DNA from: Xanthomonas campestris pv. phormiicola
GTDB taxonomy: Bacteria; Pseudomonadota; Gammaproteobacteria; Xanthomonadales; Xanthomonadaceae
NCBI GenBank assembly: GCA_025666215.1
Contig: CP102593.1
Location: forward strand, 3,857,001 to 3,921,000
Length of the DNA: 64,000 nt
Reading direction: 5' to 3'
The notes beneath the pieces were generated by a model, which was not told the DNA's origin, made no database searches, and worked only from the letters and a program-made list of their open reading frames with translations. Made by a program: the position numbers and the translations under genes. The stretch's first letter is position 1, and each line of letters starts with the position of its first letter. This document shows positions 33,458 to 42,505 of the stretch, one piece after another.

Positions 33458-35902
33458 TCATTCGGCGCGCAACGCCTGCATCGGCGACACCCTGGCCGCG
33501 CGCCGCGCCGGCCCCAGCGCCGCGAGCAGGCCGGCTGCCGCCAGCACCAGCAACACCGCGCCGATCGCCAGCGGATCGGCCACCCTCACCTCGAACAGGA
33601 AGCGCTGCAGCAGCCGCGACAGCGCCATCGCCACGCCCAGGCCCAGCAGCAGCCCGATCCCGATCTGCACGCCGGCCTCGCCCAGCACCTGCCGCCGCAG
33701 CCGCGCCGGCGGCGCGCCGAGCGCGGCGCGCACGCCGAACTCGTGCTGGCGCGCGGCCACCGCCACCGCCATCACCGCGTACAGGCCGACCGCGGCCAGC
33801 AGCAGCGCCAGCGCGGCGAACAGGCCGACCAGCAGCAGGTTGAGCTTCTGCTCGCCGGTGGTGCTGGCGACCAGGGCATTCATCGACTGCACGTCGGTGA
33901 TCGGCTGCTGCGGCGCCACTTCCTCGATCGCCGCGCGCAGCAGGCGCTCGTCCACGCCCGTCGCGCCCGCATGCAGCCGCAGCGCATAGGTCAACGCGCC
34001 GAAGTTGCGCAGGATCTGCCACATCGGCTCGCGCATCTGCGCCAGCGGCTGGTACACCATCGGCTGCGCCGGCTCGGCCGGGCCGGCATGGCGCACGTCG
34101 CCGACCACGCCGACCACGCGCATCGCCAGGCGGCTGTTGTCGCCGTCGTCGGGGACGGTGACGATCTTGCCGAGCGCATCGCCGTGCAGGTAGCGCTGCG
34201 CGAACGAGGCGCTGACCAGGCAGACCTGCTCGGCGCCGGCCATGTCGCCGTCGGCGATGCCGCGCCCGGCCAGCAGCGGGATGCGGAACACCTCCAGGAA
34301 CTGCGGCGTGATCAGACGGTACTGGCTGTTGATCATCGGCGCGCCGTCATCGACCGACACGCTCCAGTTCAATTGCGTCGACGCCGGCGGATTGGTGGAC
34401 ACGCCGACCCGTTCGATGCCCGGCACCTGCTGCAACCGCGCGACGATACGCCGGGTCTGCTGCATGGCATCGCCGACCGTGGCGTAACGCTCCTTGACCG
34501 GCGCCAGGGTGAACACCATCGCGGAGCGGCTTTCGAAGCCCATCGGCACCTCCGCCAGCTTCTGCAGCGTGCGGGTGAACAGCGCCGCGCCGATCAGCAG
34601 CACCACGGCGATGGCCACCTGCGCGATCACCAGGCTGCGCCCAAGGCGGCCGGCCTGCAGGCTCCAGCCGCCACGGCCGCCGCCGGCCAGTTCCGCGACC
34701 AGATCGCGGCGGCGGCCGCGCACGACGCCCAACGCTGCGGCCAGCAGCGCGGTGGCGCCGCCGGCGAGCAGCGCGAACAGCACGCTGGCCCCGGTCAGGT
34801 GCGCGGCCTCGCCGCGCATCCACAGCAACGGCACCCAGCCGCCGAGCAGGCGCAGGCCGAGCCAGGCCAGCGCCAGCCCGGCCAGGCTGCCGAGCGCGCC
34901 GATCAGCACGCCTTCGGCCAGCGCCGGCAGGCTCAGCCGCAGCCACGGCGCGCCGAGCGCGGCGCGCACCGCGCTGTCGTGGCTGCGGCCGAGCGCGCGC
35001 AGCAGCATCAGGCTGGTCAGGTTGATCGCGGCGATCAGCAGCACGCAGGCCGCCGCGGCGAAGAACAGCCACAGCGTGTTGCCGCTGTAGGAGGTGTACA
35101 GGCTGTCCTGCAACGGCAACGCGTTCGGCGGGTCCTGCTGCAACCTGCGCCACCACGTCTCGTCCATGTGCCGGCTGTTCCGCAGCAGCTCCTTGATCAC
35201 CACGGCGGTCTGCGCGGAGGCAGCTTCCACACTGACGCCCGGCCGCAACCGCGCCACCACGATCTCGTTGGTGGACAGGTTGGTCGCGGCCAGGTCCGGC
35301 TGCATGTTGCGGATCAGGTCGAACGGTTCGGCCCAGGGAAAGTCCGCCGGCAGCACGCCGACGATCTGCACCGGCTTGCCCTCCATCTGCAAGGTGCGTC
35401 CCACCGCCGCCGGGTCGCCGCCGAAATAGCGCTGCCAGAAGCGATGGCCGAGGATCACCGCCTGCGGCCCGCCGGGCCGGCTCTCCTCGGCATTGAAGTT
35501 GCGCCCTGCCGCCATCGGCAGGCCGAACGTGCGCAGGAAGCCCTCGTCTGCGCTGATCGTCGGCACCACCTCGCTGGCATCGCCGCGGACGATGTTGGTC
35601 GGCACCGGAAAGCCGCGCGCGATGCCGATCGCCCGCAGGCTGGGCATGCGCCGCAGCACCGGGTAATAACCGGGCGCGGCGATGTTGTGGCCGCCGTCGA
35701 TGGCCAGGCCCAGGGTGACCAGCCGCTGCGGCTGCGGGAACGGCAACGGCTTCAGCAAGGCCTGGTCGAGCAGCGCGAACACCGCCGTGGTGGTGGCCAC
35801 GCCCAGCGCCAGGGTCAGCATCGCCAGCAGCAGGTAGCCGGGCTTGCGCGCCAGCGCGCGCCAGGATTGCCGCGTCTCGGCCCAATGGATGGCGGCGCTC
35901 AT
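33458..35902 (-). CDS. MacB/FtsX-type ABC transporter permease (duplicated fold)
   Basis: An 814-residue permease from ATG 35902 with two FtsX/MacB repeats. Each has an N-terminal membrane segment, a large periplasmic MacB_PCD domain and a three-helix FtsX core, the first near 270-430 and the second near 680-805. The repeated segment RAALGAPWLRL / RAALGAPPARL shows the internal duplication. Such proteins move lipids, lipoproteins or antimicrobial peptides outward. It overlaps the ATPase gene by four bases. The long continuous frame to 37966 is a shadow reading through the next genes. Confidence 0.9.
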   Translation of the reverse strand: MSAAIHWAETRQSWRALARKPGYLLLAMLTLALGVATTTAVFALLDQALLKPLPFPQPQRLVTLGLAIDGGHNIAAPGYYPVLRRMPSLRAIGIARGFPVPTNIVRGDASEVVPTISADEGFLRTFGLPMAAGRNFNAEESRPGGPQAVILGHRFWQRYFGGDPAAVGRTLQMEGKPVQIVGVLPADFPWAEPFDLIRNMQPDLAATNLSTNEIVVARLRPGVSVEAASAQTAVVIKELLRNSRHMDETWWRRLQQDPPNALPLQDSLYTSYSGNTLWLFFAAAACVLLIAAINLTSLMLLRALGRSHDSAVRAALGAPWLRLSLPALAEGVLIGALGSLAGLALAWLGLRLLGGWVPLLWMRGEAAHLTGASVLFALLAGGATALLAAALGVVRGRRRDLVAELAGGGRGGWSLQAGRLGRSLVIAQVAIAVVLLIGAALFTRTLQKLAEVPMGFESRSAMVFTLAPVKERYATVGDAMQQTRRIVARLQQVPGIERVGVSTNPPASTQLNWSVSVDDGAPMINSQYRLITPQFLEVFRIPLLAGRGIADGDMAGAEQVCLVSASFAQRYLHGDALGKIVTVPDDGDNSRLAMRVVGVVGDVRHAGPAEPAQPMVYQPLAQMREPMWQILRNFGALTYALRLHAGATGVDERLLRAAIEEVAPQQPITDVQSMNALVASTTGEQKLNLLLVGLFAALALLLAAVGLYAVMAVAVAARQHEFGVRAALGAPPARLRRQVLGEAGVQIGIGLLLGLGVAMALSRLLQRFLFEVRVADPLAIGAVLLVLAAAGLLAALGPARRAARVSPMQALRAE

Positions 35903-36669
35903 CGCGTCGGCTCCGCGGCGCGCGCCGGCAACGCCACGTCCTGCTCGTGGCGCAGCCGCTCGAAGGTGTCCTCGTCGACGATGCGCCCGTCGAGCATGTG
36001 CACGATGCGCTGCGCGCGCCGCGCGAACGCCGCATCGTGGGTGACCATGCACAAGGTGGTGCCGTTGTCGTGCAGTTGTTCCAGCAGCTGCATCACCGCC
36101 TCGCCGTTGCGGCTGTCGAGGTTGCCGGTGGGTTCGTCGGCGAGCAGGATCGCCGGATCGCCGGCCAGCGCGCGCGCCACCGCCACGCGCTGCTGCTGGC
36201 CGCCGGACAGCTGCCCCGGATAGTGCCTGTGGCGATGGTGCATGCCGACCAGTTCCAGCACCTCGCGCACGCGCTGGCGGATCCGGCCGCGCTCGGCGCC
36301 GTCGCGGTAGGTCAGCGGCAGCGCCACGTTCTCTTCCACGGTGAGGTCGGCGATCAGGTTGAAGGCCTGGAAGATGAAGCCGATCTCGGCATTGCGGATG
36401 CGCGCGCGGCCGACCGCGTCCAGCTCGGCGACGCTGCGGCCGTTGAGCGAATACGTGCCGCCGCTGGGCGCATCGAGCAGGCCGAGGATCGACAGCAGGG
36501 TCGATTTGCCGCAGCCGGACGGGCCGGTGATGGCGAGGAAATCGCCGCGCGCCACGTCCAGCGCGATCTCGGCCAGCGCGTGGGTCTCCACTTCGTCGGT
36601 ATGGAACACCTTGCCCAGCCCGTGCAGGCGGATCAGCGGCTCGGCGGAAGGTGCGGGAATTGCGGTCAT
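35899..36669 (-). CDS. MacB/LolD-type ABC ATP-binding protein
   Basis: A 256-residue ATPase. Walker A is GPSGCGKSTL, the signature is LSGGQQQRVAVARAL, Walker B is ILLADEPTGNLD, and the switch His is in MVTHDAAF. This is the LolD/MacB type that pairs with FtsX-like permeases. It lies 18 bp after the membrane-fusion-protein gene and overlaps the permease start by four bases. The operon therefore has adaptor, ATPase, permease, regulator and kinase in that order. Confidence 0.95.
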   Translation of the reverse strand: MTAIPAPSAEPLIRLHGLGKVFHTDEVETHALAEIALDVARGDFLAITGPSGCGKSTLLSILGLLDAPSGGTYSLNGRSVAELDAVGRARIRNAEIGFIFQAFNLIADLTVEENVALPLTYRDGAERGRIRQRVREVLELVGMHHRHRHYPGQLSGGQQQRVAVARALAGDPAILLADEPTGNLDSRNGEAVMQLLEQLHDNGTTLCMVTHDAAFARRAQRIVHMLDGRIVDEDTFERLRHEQDVALPARAAEPTR

Positions 36670-36687
36670 TCTGGGTCTCCTGGAGCG

Positions 36688-37938
36688 CTAGCGTAAGCGC
36701 AGGGTGGCGTAGGCGTTCCACTGGCTGGTATCGGACAGCACGACCTGCTCGCCGGCGCGCAGGCCGGCACGCACTTCGATGCGGTCGCTGGAAGCGGCGC
36801 CGAAGCGCACGCGGATGCGTTGCGCGCGCGCGCCGCCGTCGCGCAGCACGAACAGGTCGCCGGCGGTATCGGGTGCGGCCAGCGCCGGGCGCGGGATGCT
36901 GACCACGTCGCGCAGCGTGCCGAGCACGATGCGGCCGTCCACCGACAGGTCCGGGCGCATGCCCGGCGGCAACGGCGGCGCCAGCCGCACGTCGACCACC
37001 ACGCTGCCGCTGCGCACGGCCGGGTCGATCCGCGCCACTTGCCCGCCGACCACGCCGTTGTGCGTGTCCACGGCGACCGGCTGGTCGTCGATCACGTCCT
37101 TGGCCAGCACCTCGGGCACCTGCAGCCGCACCAGCAGGTCGTCCGGGCGCGCCACCCGCGCCAGCTTGGCGCCGACCTCGACGCGCTGGCCGGGTTCCAC
37201 GTCCACCTGCTGGAGGATGCCGGCGCTGCCGGCGCGCACCTGCAGCGAAGCGGCCTGTTGCGCGGCGATGGCCAGGGCGCTGGCGGCCTGCGCGCGCCGC
37301 GCCTGGGCGGCGCGCAGCTGCGCGGCCATGTTCTGGCGGAAGGCGGCCACGCGCTGGGTTTCGATGCCGGCGCGGCCGCGCTGCTGCGCCTCGACGATCT
37401 GGCTCTGGGTCAGGTCGATCGCCGAGATCGCGCCGCCGTCGTGGCCGCGCTGGTAGGCCTGCGCCTTGACCTGCGCGATGCGCCAGTCCGAGTCGGCCTG
37501 CGCCTGCAGCGCCTGCTGGTCCAGCAGTTGCGAGGCCAGCGCGGCACGCAGCGCGGCCACGTCGGCATCGGCGCCGGCCAGTGCGGCGCGGGCGCGGTCC
37601 AGGCCGGCGTCCAGCTCGGGATTGGCCAGCTGCAGGATCAGCGTGTCCGCCTGCACCCGCGCGCCGGCATCGACCAGTTGCTGCTGCACGGTGGCGGTGG
37701 CGCCGGCGGTGATCCAGCGGATCTGCCGCGGTACCAGTATGCCGTTGGCGCGGATCTCGCGGCGCATCTCGCCGCGCGTGGCCGCCTCGATCCACACCTC
37801 GCTGCGGCTTACCTGCGGCGCGGCGCGGCCCGCACCCAACAGGACCACGCCGAGCAGCAGCATGGCCGCCACGGCCAGCGCCAGCCAACGGCGCCGGTGG
37901 CGCCAGATCGAACGGTTGGGAGACTTCGCGATATCCAT
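36688..37938 (-). CDS. HlyD/RND-type periplasmic adaptor (membrane fusion) protein
   Basis: A 416-residue protein with an N-terminal membrane anchor (about 18-38, WLALAVAAMLLLGVVLLGAG). The biotinyl-lipoyl-like half motifs flank a long coiled-coil (about 95-210). The beta-barrel domain follows. It links the MacB-like inner-membrane transporter to an outer-membrane channel. ATG 37938 is preferred to GTG 37944 because the sigma-54-type site at 37950-37966 puts the transcript start near 37939. If that is right, the message begins almost at the start codon. Confidence 0.9.
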   Translation of the reverse strand: MDIAKSPNRSIWRHRRRWLALAVAAMLLLGVVLLGAGRAAPQVSRSEVWIEAATRGEMRREIRANGILVPRQIRWITAGATATVQQQLVDAGARVQADTLILQLANPELDAGLDRARAALAGADADVAALRAALASQLLDQQALQAQADSDWRIAQVKAQAYQRGHDGGAISAIDLTQSQIVEAQQRGRAGIETQRVAAFRQNMAAQLRAAQARRAQAASALAIAAQQAASLQVRAGSAGILQQVDVEPGQRVEVGAKLARVARPDDLLVRLQVPEVLAKDVIDDQPVAVDTHNGVVGGQVARIDPAVRSGSVVVDVRLAPPLPPGMRPDLSVDGRIVLGTLRDVVSIPRPALAAPDTAGDLFVLRDGGARAQRIRVRFGAASSDRIEVRAGLRAGEQVVLSDTSQWNAYATLRLR

Positions 37939-37949
37939 GGCCACTGCAG

Positions 37950-37966
37950 AGCAGGCTGCGTGCCAA
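37950..37966 (-). promoter_or_regulatory. near-consensus sigma-54 promoter for the ABC/two-component operon
   Basis: The minus-strand sequence TTGGCACG-CAGC-CTGCT matches the -24/-12 form (YTGGCACG, TTGCW), with the GG and GC pairs 10 bases apart. The start would be at about 37939, next to the ATG at 37938. A possible activator site is the inverted repeat CGGTCG-N5-CGACCG at 38039-38055, about 80 bp upstream. The operon encodes its own NtrC-type regulator, so autoregulation is plausible. Confidence 0.55.
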
Positions 37967-38038
37967 TCGGCGAAGCGAGATAACCCATTGAAACGCTTGC
38001 CTATCGCCTACGCCAGGCGAGATCGCCGCGTCCGCAGG

Positions 38039-38055
38039 CGGTCGATCGGCGACCG
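38039..38055 (-). promoter_or_regulatory. inverted repeat, possible NtrC-type activator site
   Basis: CGGTCG-N5-CGACCG lies about 80 bp upstream of the sigma-54-like promoter. The distance fits an enhancer-type site for the operon's own response regulator. This is inference from position. Confidence 0.35.
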
Positions 38056-38088
38056 ATTACGGACAGTTGCGCGGCGAAGCGCGCGCGC

Positions 38089-39036
38089 TCAGCGCTTTTT
38101 TTCGAGCCAAGCGCGGTAGCGCAGCAGGGCTTCCGGCTCGTCGGTCTGGAACGCACCGATCCCGGCGCGGTACAGCCGCCCCCACACTGCATCCGGATCG
38201 CGCAACGCGTCGGCGTCGCCGCCGTAACCGGCGACGAACCCTTCCCACAGCGTGTTGACCAGCAACCGCACGTGCTGCTGCCTGGCCAACGCGGCCACCG
38301 CCGGCAACTGCTCGGCGCGCATCCGCGGCAGTTCGATCGCGACCGGACGCACCTTGCCGCCGATCTGGGTGCGCATGGTCTGCAGCAGGTCGTCGGTGCC
38401 GGGCGGATCGAGCAGCACCGGGGTGAAGTTGACCTGGTCGAACGGCGGCAGCGACGCCAGCGGCTGGCTGCGCACGCCGGCCTCGGTCTTGAGCACCACC
38501 TGGCGCTGCATGCCCGCACGCCGCACCGCGTCCGCCACCTCCGCATAGATCGGCGCCTTGACGTCGAGATTGAGCATGATCCGGCCCTTGGCCGCGGCCA
38601 GCATCTGCTCCAGGGTCACCGGATGCTGGTCGGTGAGCGGCGCATCGGCGCCGCCCTCGTCGTCGCGCAGACGCAGCCGCGACAGCTGCGCCCAGGTCAT
38701 CTCGGCGACCTTGCCGCTGCCGTCGGTGGTGCGCTCGACGGTGGCGTCGTGGAACATCACCAGGGTGCCGTCGGCGGCGCGGCGGATGTCGGTTTCCAGC
38801 ATGTCCACGCCCAGCGCCACGCAGCGCTCCAGGCCGGACAGCGAGTTCTCCGGCGCATGCCCGGGGAAGCCGTGCGCGGGCGCCGGATTGTGGCAGCCGC
38901 GATGGGCGACGACGAAGATGCCGCCGGCGGGATCGGCCAGGCGCGCCTGGCTGGCGGCGCTGCCGGCGGCGGCCGCGGCGACGGGAGCGGTCAGCGCGCT
39001 GCCCAGCAGCAGGAGCGGCAACAGAGTGGATTTCAT
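38089..39036 (-). CDS. exported glycerophosphodiester phosphodiesterase
   Basis: A 315-residue protein with a signal peptide (MKSTLLPLLLLGSALTAPVAAAAA). GDPD catalytic features are present: AHRGCHNPAP (HRG), GHAPENSLSG (E-N-S), METDIRRAADGTLVMFHD (E-x-D and HD), and a late FQTDEPEALLRY. The enzyme cuts glycerophosphodiesters to glycerol-3-phosphate and an alcohol in the periplasm. It is 30 bp downstream of a TonB receptor gene on the same strand, which suggests uptake and breakdown of phospholipid head-group esters as a carbon or phosphate source. Confidence 0.92.
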   Translation of the reverse strand: MKSTLLPLLLLGSALTAPVAAAAAGSAASQARLADPAGGIFVVAHRGCHNPAPAHGFPGHAPENSLSGLERCVALGVDMLETDIRRAADGTLVMFHDATVERTTDGSGKVAEMTWAQLSRLRLRDDEGGADAPLTDQHPVTLEQMLAAAKGRIMLNLDVKAPIYAEVADAVRRAGMQRQVVLKTEAGVRSQPLASLPPFDQVNFTPVLLDPPGTDDLLQTMRTQIGGKVRPVAIELPRMRAEQLPAVAALARQQHVRLLVNTLWEGFVAGYGGDADALRDPDAVWGRLYRAGIGAFQTDEPEALLRYRAWLEKKR

Positions 39037-39066
39037 GGCAATGGGCGTCCGAAGGAGTGCAAGGTT

Positions 39067-41955
39067 TCAAAGGGAGGGCGTGAAGCGGATGCCGAACCAG
39101 TAGGTGGTCGGCACCGAGTAGGTGTCCTTCAACAGGTTCTCGCCCGGCCCGGTCACGCTGGTGATGCGGCTGTGGGTGACGTTGCTGACCTGGCCGACCA
39201 CGCTGACCTGCTTGTTGACCGCATAGGTCGCCGACAGGTCCAGCTGCGAGCGCGGCGACCAGTACAGGTCCTGCCAGTCGATGTTGCTGACGATGGCGCG
39301 CAACGCCTTGCCCTGGCGGTTGTAGGCCGCGCGCAGTTCCAGCCCGCCGACGCTGTAGAACAGCGAGGCGTTGGCGGTGTAGCCGGGCTGGCCGACCAGG
39401 CGATCGACGCTGCGCTGGCGCTGGCTCACGTTCGGCGCGCTGCCGACGCTGTACGGCACGTCCATGCCGCCATCGAGCAAGGCCAGGTTGGCGCTGCCGC
39501 CCAGTCCGGACAGCGCCGGCACGCCCGGCAACAGGGTGTTGAGCACCGCGCTCAGTTCCAGGCCGCGGATATGCGCCTTGGATGCATTGGCCGGAGTGCT
39601 GATCAACACGTTCGAATAGGTGGTGCCGTTGAAGCTGAACTGGTCGGTGCGCGACAGGGTGAAGATCTCGTCCTGGATGCGCTTGTTGAACACCGCCGCG
39701 GCGAGCATGCCGTCGAAATCGTCGGGCAGGCGCCATTCCAGCGACAGGTCCAGATTGGTCGAGATGCGCGGCTTGATGTCCGGATTGCCCACGGTCACGG
39801 TCACGCCCTGCGCGTTGGGATTGCCGGCGTCGGTGCTGTTGACGAAGCCGATCGAGGTGCGCGCGGCGTAGGCGTCGTACGGCGGGCGGCCGAGCGTGCG
39901 GCTGGCGCCGGCACGCAGGTCGAGGCGGTCGCTGAGGTGGTAGGTCATGATCGCCGACGGCAGCAGGTTGGCGTAGTGCGAATCGGTCGGCGCATCGACG
40001 TAGACGTACTTGCCGCTGGCCGTATCCAGCTGGCGCTGGCGGCCGACGGTGGACTGGTCGGTGTCGTCGTAGTGCAGGCCGGCCTCCACGTTGAACGCCT
40101 CGGCACGGTAGCTGACCAGGCCGTAGGCGCCGAAGATCTTTTCGGTATGGGTGAAGTTGTCCTGGTTGCTGAAGGCCGACTGGTCGGTGCTGTTGAACGC
40201 GCTCAGCGGCGTGGACTGCAGCACGCGCCGGGCCTTGTCCGGATCGATGGTGATCAGGTTCAGGCCCAGATAGCGCAGCGGCGCGTTGGACGGCGCCAGC
40301 ACGTCGGCGATGTTCAGCGCCGGCGCGCTGCGGTTGGGCTGGTATTCGTCGCGATAAATATTGAACGACGGCTTGTCGGTGGTATAGGACAGGCCGGCGC
40401 CGAAGCCAAGCCCGCGGTCCTGCTCGCCCTGATTGAAGGCGTAGTCCAGGCGTCCGGTGAGGATGCGGTCGCGCGCGCTGCGCTTGTAGTCCGGACGCCA
40501 GTACAACAGGCTGTAGTTGTCGTAGTCGTAGTACGCCTGCGGCGCCACCGGGAAGCGCTGGTTCAGCGCCGAGGTGTCGTAGTTGAAGGCGTAGTTGGCG
40601 GTGGGAGTGACGGTGACGCCAGGGCCGGACTGGCCGACCGCGACCGCCGCCGGGCGCGAGGCGCCGGTGACGTACTTGAACATCTGGATCGGCTCGTCGT
40701 AGGTCGCATCCGACCACGAGCCGCGCGCGGACAGCACCTGGTGGTCGTCCGGCCGCCATTCCATGCCGGCCTGGCCGAGCTTGGTGCGGGTGGTGGTGAC
40801 CTGGCTGGAATAGCCGACCTCGATGTCGCCGGCCGGATAGCTGCCGGAGGTCGCGGTCTGGTTGGCGACGCGGTTGCGGTTGCGCGGATCGATGAGCAGC
40901 TCGTTGCGCTGCATGTCGTCCTTGAAATAATAGTAGCCGGCGGTGACGTAGGCCTGCAGGTCGGCGCTGGGATGCGCCTCGAACTTGCCGGTCAGGCCGT
41001 AGCGGTCGCGCTTGTCCATCACGTACCAGTACTTGTCCTGCTGCGGCACCGCCCAGCCGTTGCCGAGATTGCTGCCGCTCTGCAGCACGCCGTTGCCGTC
41101 GTAGAACCCGTAGTGCACCGTGTCGGTGGTCATGTGGGTTTCGGTGTAGCTGCTCAGCGTCTGGTAGTTGCCCGACAGGGTCAGGCCGTACTGCCGGTCG
41201 CTGCCGAAGGTGGTGCTGCCGGTGGCGCCGAGGCGATAACCGGGATCGTCCTGGTCGCGCGGCTTGCCGACGTCGTTGGCATGGCCCAGCGCGGCCTCGC
41301 TGGTGAAGAACGGCTTGCCGCCGTTCTCGAACGCGCTGCGCGTGCGCAGGTTGATCGCGCCGCCGGTGGCGTTGGGATCCAGGTCGGGGGTGAAGGTCTT
41401 GACCACCTGCAGTTCGCTGACCATCGACGCCGGCAGGATGTCCAGGCGCACGCCGCGGGTGATCGAGCCGAGCGTGCCGTTCGGCGTGCCCGGCGAGGCC
41501 ACGGTCAGGCCGTCGATGGTGACGTTGTTGTAGGACGGGCCGAGGCCGCGCAGCACCGGCGTGGCGGCCTCGTCGCGCGGATGCTCGTTGTCGGTCGCCG
41601 GCAGCACCGACAGGCCGGGGATGCGGCGCAGCGCCTCGACGATGGTGGTGTCCGGCAGCGCGCGCACGTCGGTGGAACTGACCACGTCGGTGATGTTGGT
41701 CGCCGCGCGCTTGCTCTCCATCGCCGCGGCATTGGCCTTGCGCACGCCGGTGACGACCACGCTGTCCAGGGTCTTGGCCGCGGCCGCCGGCGGCGATGCG
41801 GCGGACGGCGCAGCGGCGGCGACATCGGTGGTGTCGGTGTCCGCGGCGGCCGGCGGCAACGGCATCGTCGCCTGCTGCGCGAGGGCGGCCTGGCAACTGG
41901 CGGCAAGCAGGCACACCAGCAACGTGCGCTGGTGGCGGTGGTGCGATCGCGTCAT
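39067..41955 (-). CDS. TonB-dependent outer-membrane receptor
   Basis: A 962-residue protein with a signal peptide (cleavage after CQAALAQ). An unusual alanine/proline-rich spacer (about 30-62) follows. The TonB box region is DSVVVTGV (about 64-71), then a plug domain (VVEALRRIPGLSV..., LRGLGPSYNNVTIDG) and a beta-barrel from about 230. The C-terminus GIRFTPSL ends in Leu, not the usual Phe or Trp. It is cotranscribed with the glycerophosphodiesterase. An AT-rich palindrome (41971-41987) lies just before the start codon. Confidence 0.92.
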   Translation of the reverse strand: MTRSHHRHQRTLLVCLLAASCQAALAQQATMPLPPAAADTDTTDVAAAAPSAASPPAAAAKTLDSVVVTGVRKANAAAMESKRAATNITDVVSSTDVRALPDTTIVEALRRIPGLSVLPATDNEHPRDEAATPVLRGLGPSYNNVTIDGLTVASPGTPNGTLGSITRGVRLDILPASMVSELQVVKTFTPDLDPNATGGAINLRTRSAFENGGKPFFTSEAALGHANDVGKPRDQDDPGYRLGATGSTTFGSDRQYGLTLSGNYQTLSSYTETHMTTDTVHYGFYDGNGVLQSGSNLGNGWAVPQQDKYWYVMDKRDRYGLTGKFEAHPSADLQAYVTAGYYYFKDDMQRNELLIDPRNRNRVANQTATSGSYPAGDIEVGYSSQVTTTRTKLGQAGMEWRPDDHQVLSARGSWSDATYDEPIQMFKYVTGASRPAAVAVGQSGPGVTVTPTANYAFNYDTSALNQRFPVAPQAYYDYDNYSLLYWRPDYKRSARDRILTGRLDYAFNQGEQDRGLGFGAGLSYTTDKPSFNIYRDEYQPNRSAPALNIADVLAPSNAPLRYLGLNLITIDPDKARRVLQSTPLSAFNSTDQSAFSNQDNFTHTEKIFGAYGLVSYRAEAFNVEAGLHYDDTDQSTVGRQRQLDTASGKYVYVDAPTDSHYANLLPSAIMTYHLSDRLDLRAGASRTLGRPPYDAYAARTSIGFVNSTDAGNPNAQGVTVTVGNPDIKPRISTNLDLSLEWRLPDDFDGMLAAAVFNKRIQDEIFTLSRTDQFSFNGTTYSNVLISTPANASKAHIRGLELSAVLNTLLPGVPALSGLGGSANLALLDGGMDVPYSVGSAPNVSQRQRSVDRLVGQPGYTANASLFYSVGGLELRAAYNRQGKALRAIVSNIDWQDLYWSPRSQLDLSATYAVNKQVSVVGQVSNVTHSRITSVTGPGENLLKDTYSVPTTYWFGIRFTPSL

Positions 41956-41970
41956 CTCGTCTCCCCTGGA

Positions 41971-41987
41971 AATTTCAAAATGAAATT
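41971..41987 (-). promoter_or_regulatory. AT-rich palindrome upstream of the TonB receptor
   Basis: AATTTCA-AAA-TGAAATT, a perfect 7+3+7 inverted repeat, is 15-31 bp upstream of the receptor ATG and overlaps an AT-rich island (41965-42010) in otherwise GC-rich DNA. It is probably an operator; the regulator is unknown. GGGGAGAC serves as ribosome-binding site. Confidence 0.5.
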
Positions 41988-42505
41988 AATAACTTCAAAT
42001 TAGTTAATTTTATCCAGGGGGCGATGACAGGCCCATGTCACGGTGTGGGCAGTTGCAAGAACGGTCGGATTGGCGCTGAAAAGCCGCACTGCGGGCGGTG
42101 GTCGGCGAGCGCATGCCGGAATGGCGGGTGGGCAGCCATCGCGATTGCAGGACGCTGCGCCACTCGGTGTGCCGCGGCATCGCGCCGGCGGCGGCTCCAG
42201 AACGACGATAGGGCCGCAAGGGCCCCATCGCGTGTTTATCTCCATGTGTGCGGCCTGATACGCCAGGGCCTCAAGTCACTCGACCGAAGCCGACACCCTT
42301 CTCTCACCAGGACCATGATCCCTTTCGGGGGAAGGTGGTCCGCGAGGCCGGATGAGGATGCGTGCGCAGCTTCGCGCGCCCAACTCCACGAGACGCTTCG
42401 TGCCGCACCCTCACCCCAACCCCTCTCCCGGTGGGAGAGGGGCTTCAGGTGCCTCAGCGTGCAGAGCTTGCAGCGCGTCGCGCTGGATTGCAGACGATGA
42501 CGCGC
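41988..42505. other. intergenic region between TonB receptor promoter and alpha-2-macroglobulin gene end
   Basis: No gene is seen. It contains the TonB receptor's AT-rich promoter, an unrelated GC-rich stretch, and repeats near 42306-42441 including a CCCCTCTCCC-GGT-GGGAGAGGGG hairpin (42419-42441) that recurs at 56966-56989. Short frames here have no family features. Confidence 0.5.
42419..42441. repeat. interspersed hairpin repeat CCCCTCTCCC/GGGAGAGGGG
   Basis: A 10-bp perfect stem with a three-base loop, preceded by ACCCTCACCCC. A second copy lies at about 56966-56989 next to prpC. It lies downstream of the alpha-2-macroglobulin gene, has no T-run, and belongs to a different repeat family from the TTCA-loop elements. 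Confidence 0.65.

Noticed and set aside
33284..36223. 979-codon plus-strand frame
   Set aside because: Antisense to the ABC permease and ATPase; composition is that of a shadow frame.
38272..42003. 1243-codon plus-strand frame
   Set aside because: Antisense to the TonB receptor and GDPD genes, with valine/arginine/glutamine bias typical of a shadow.
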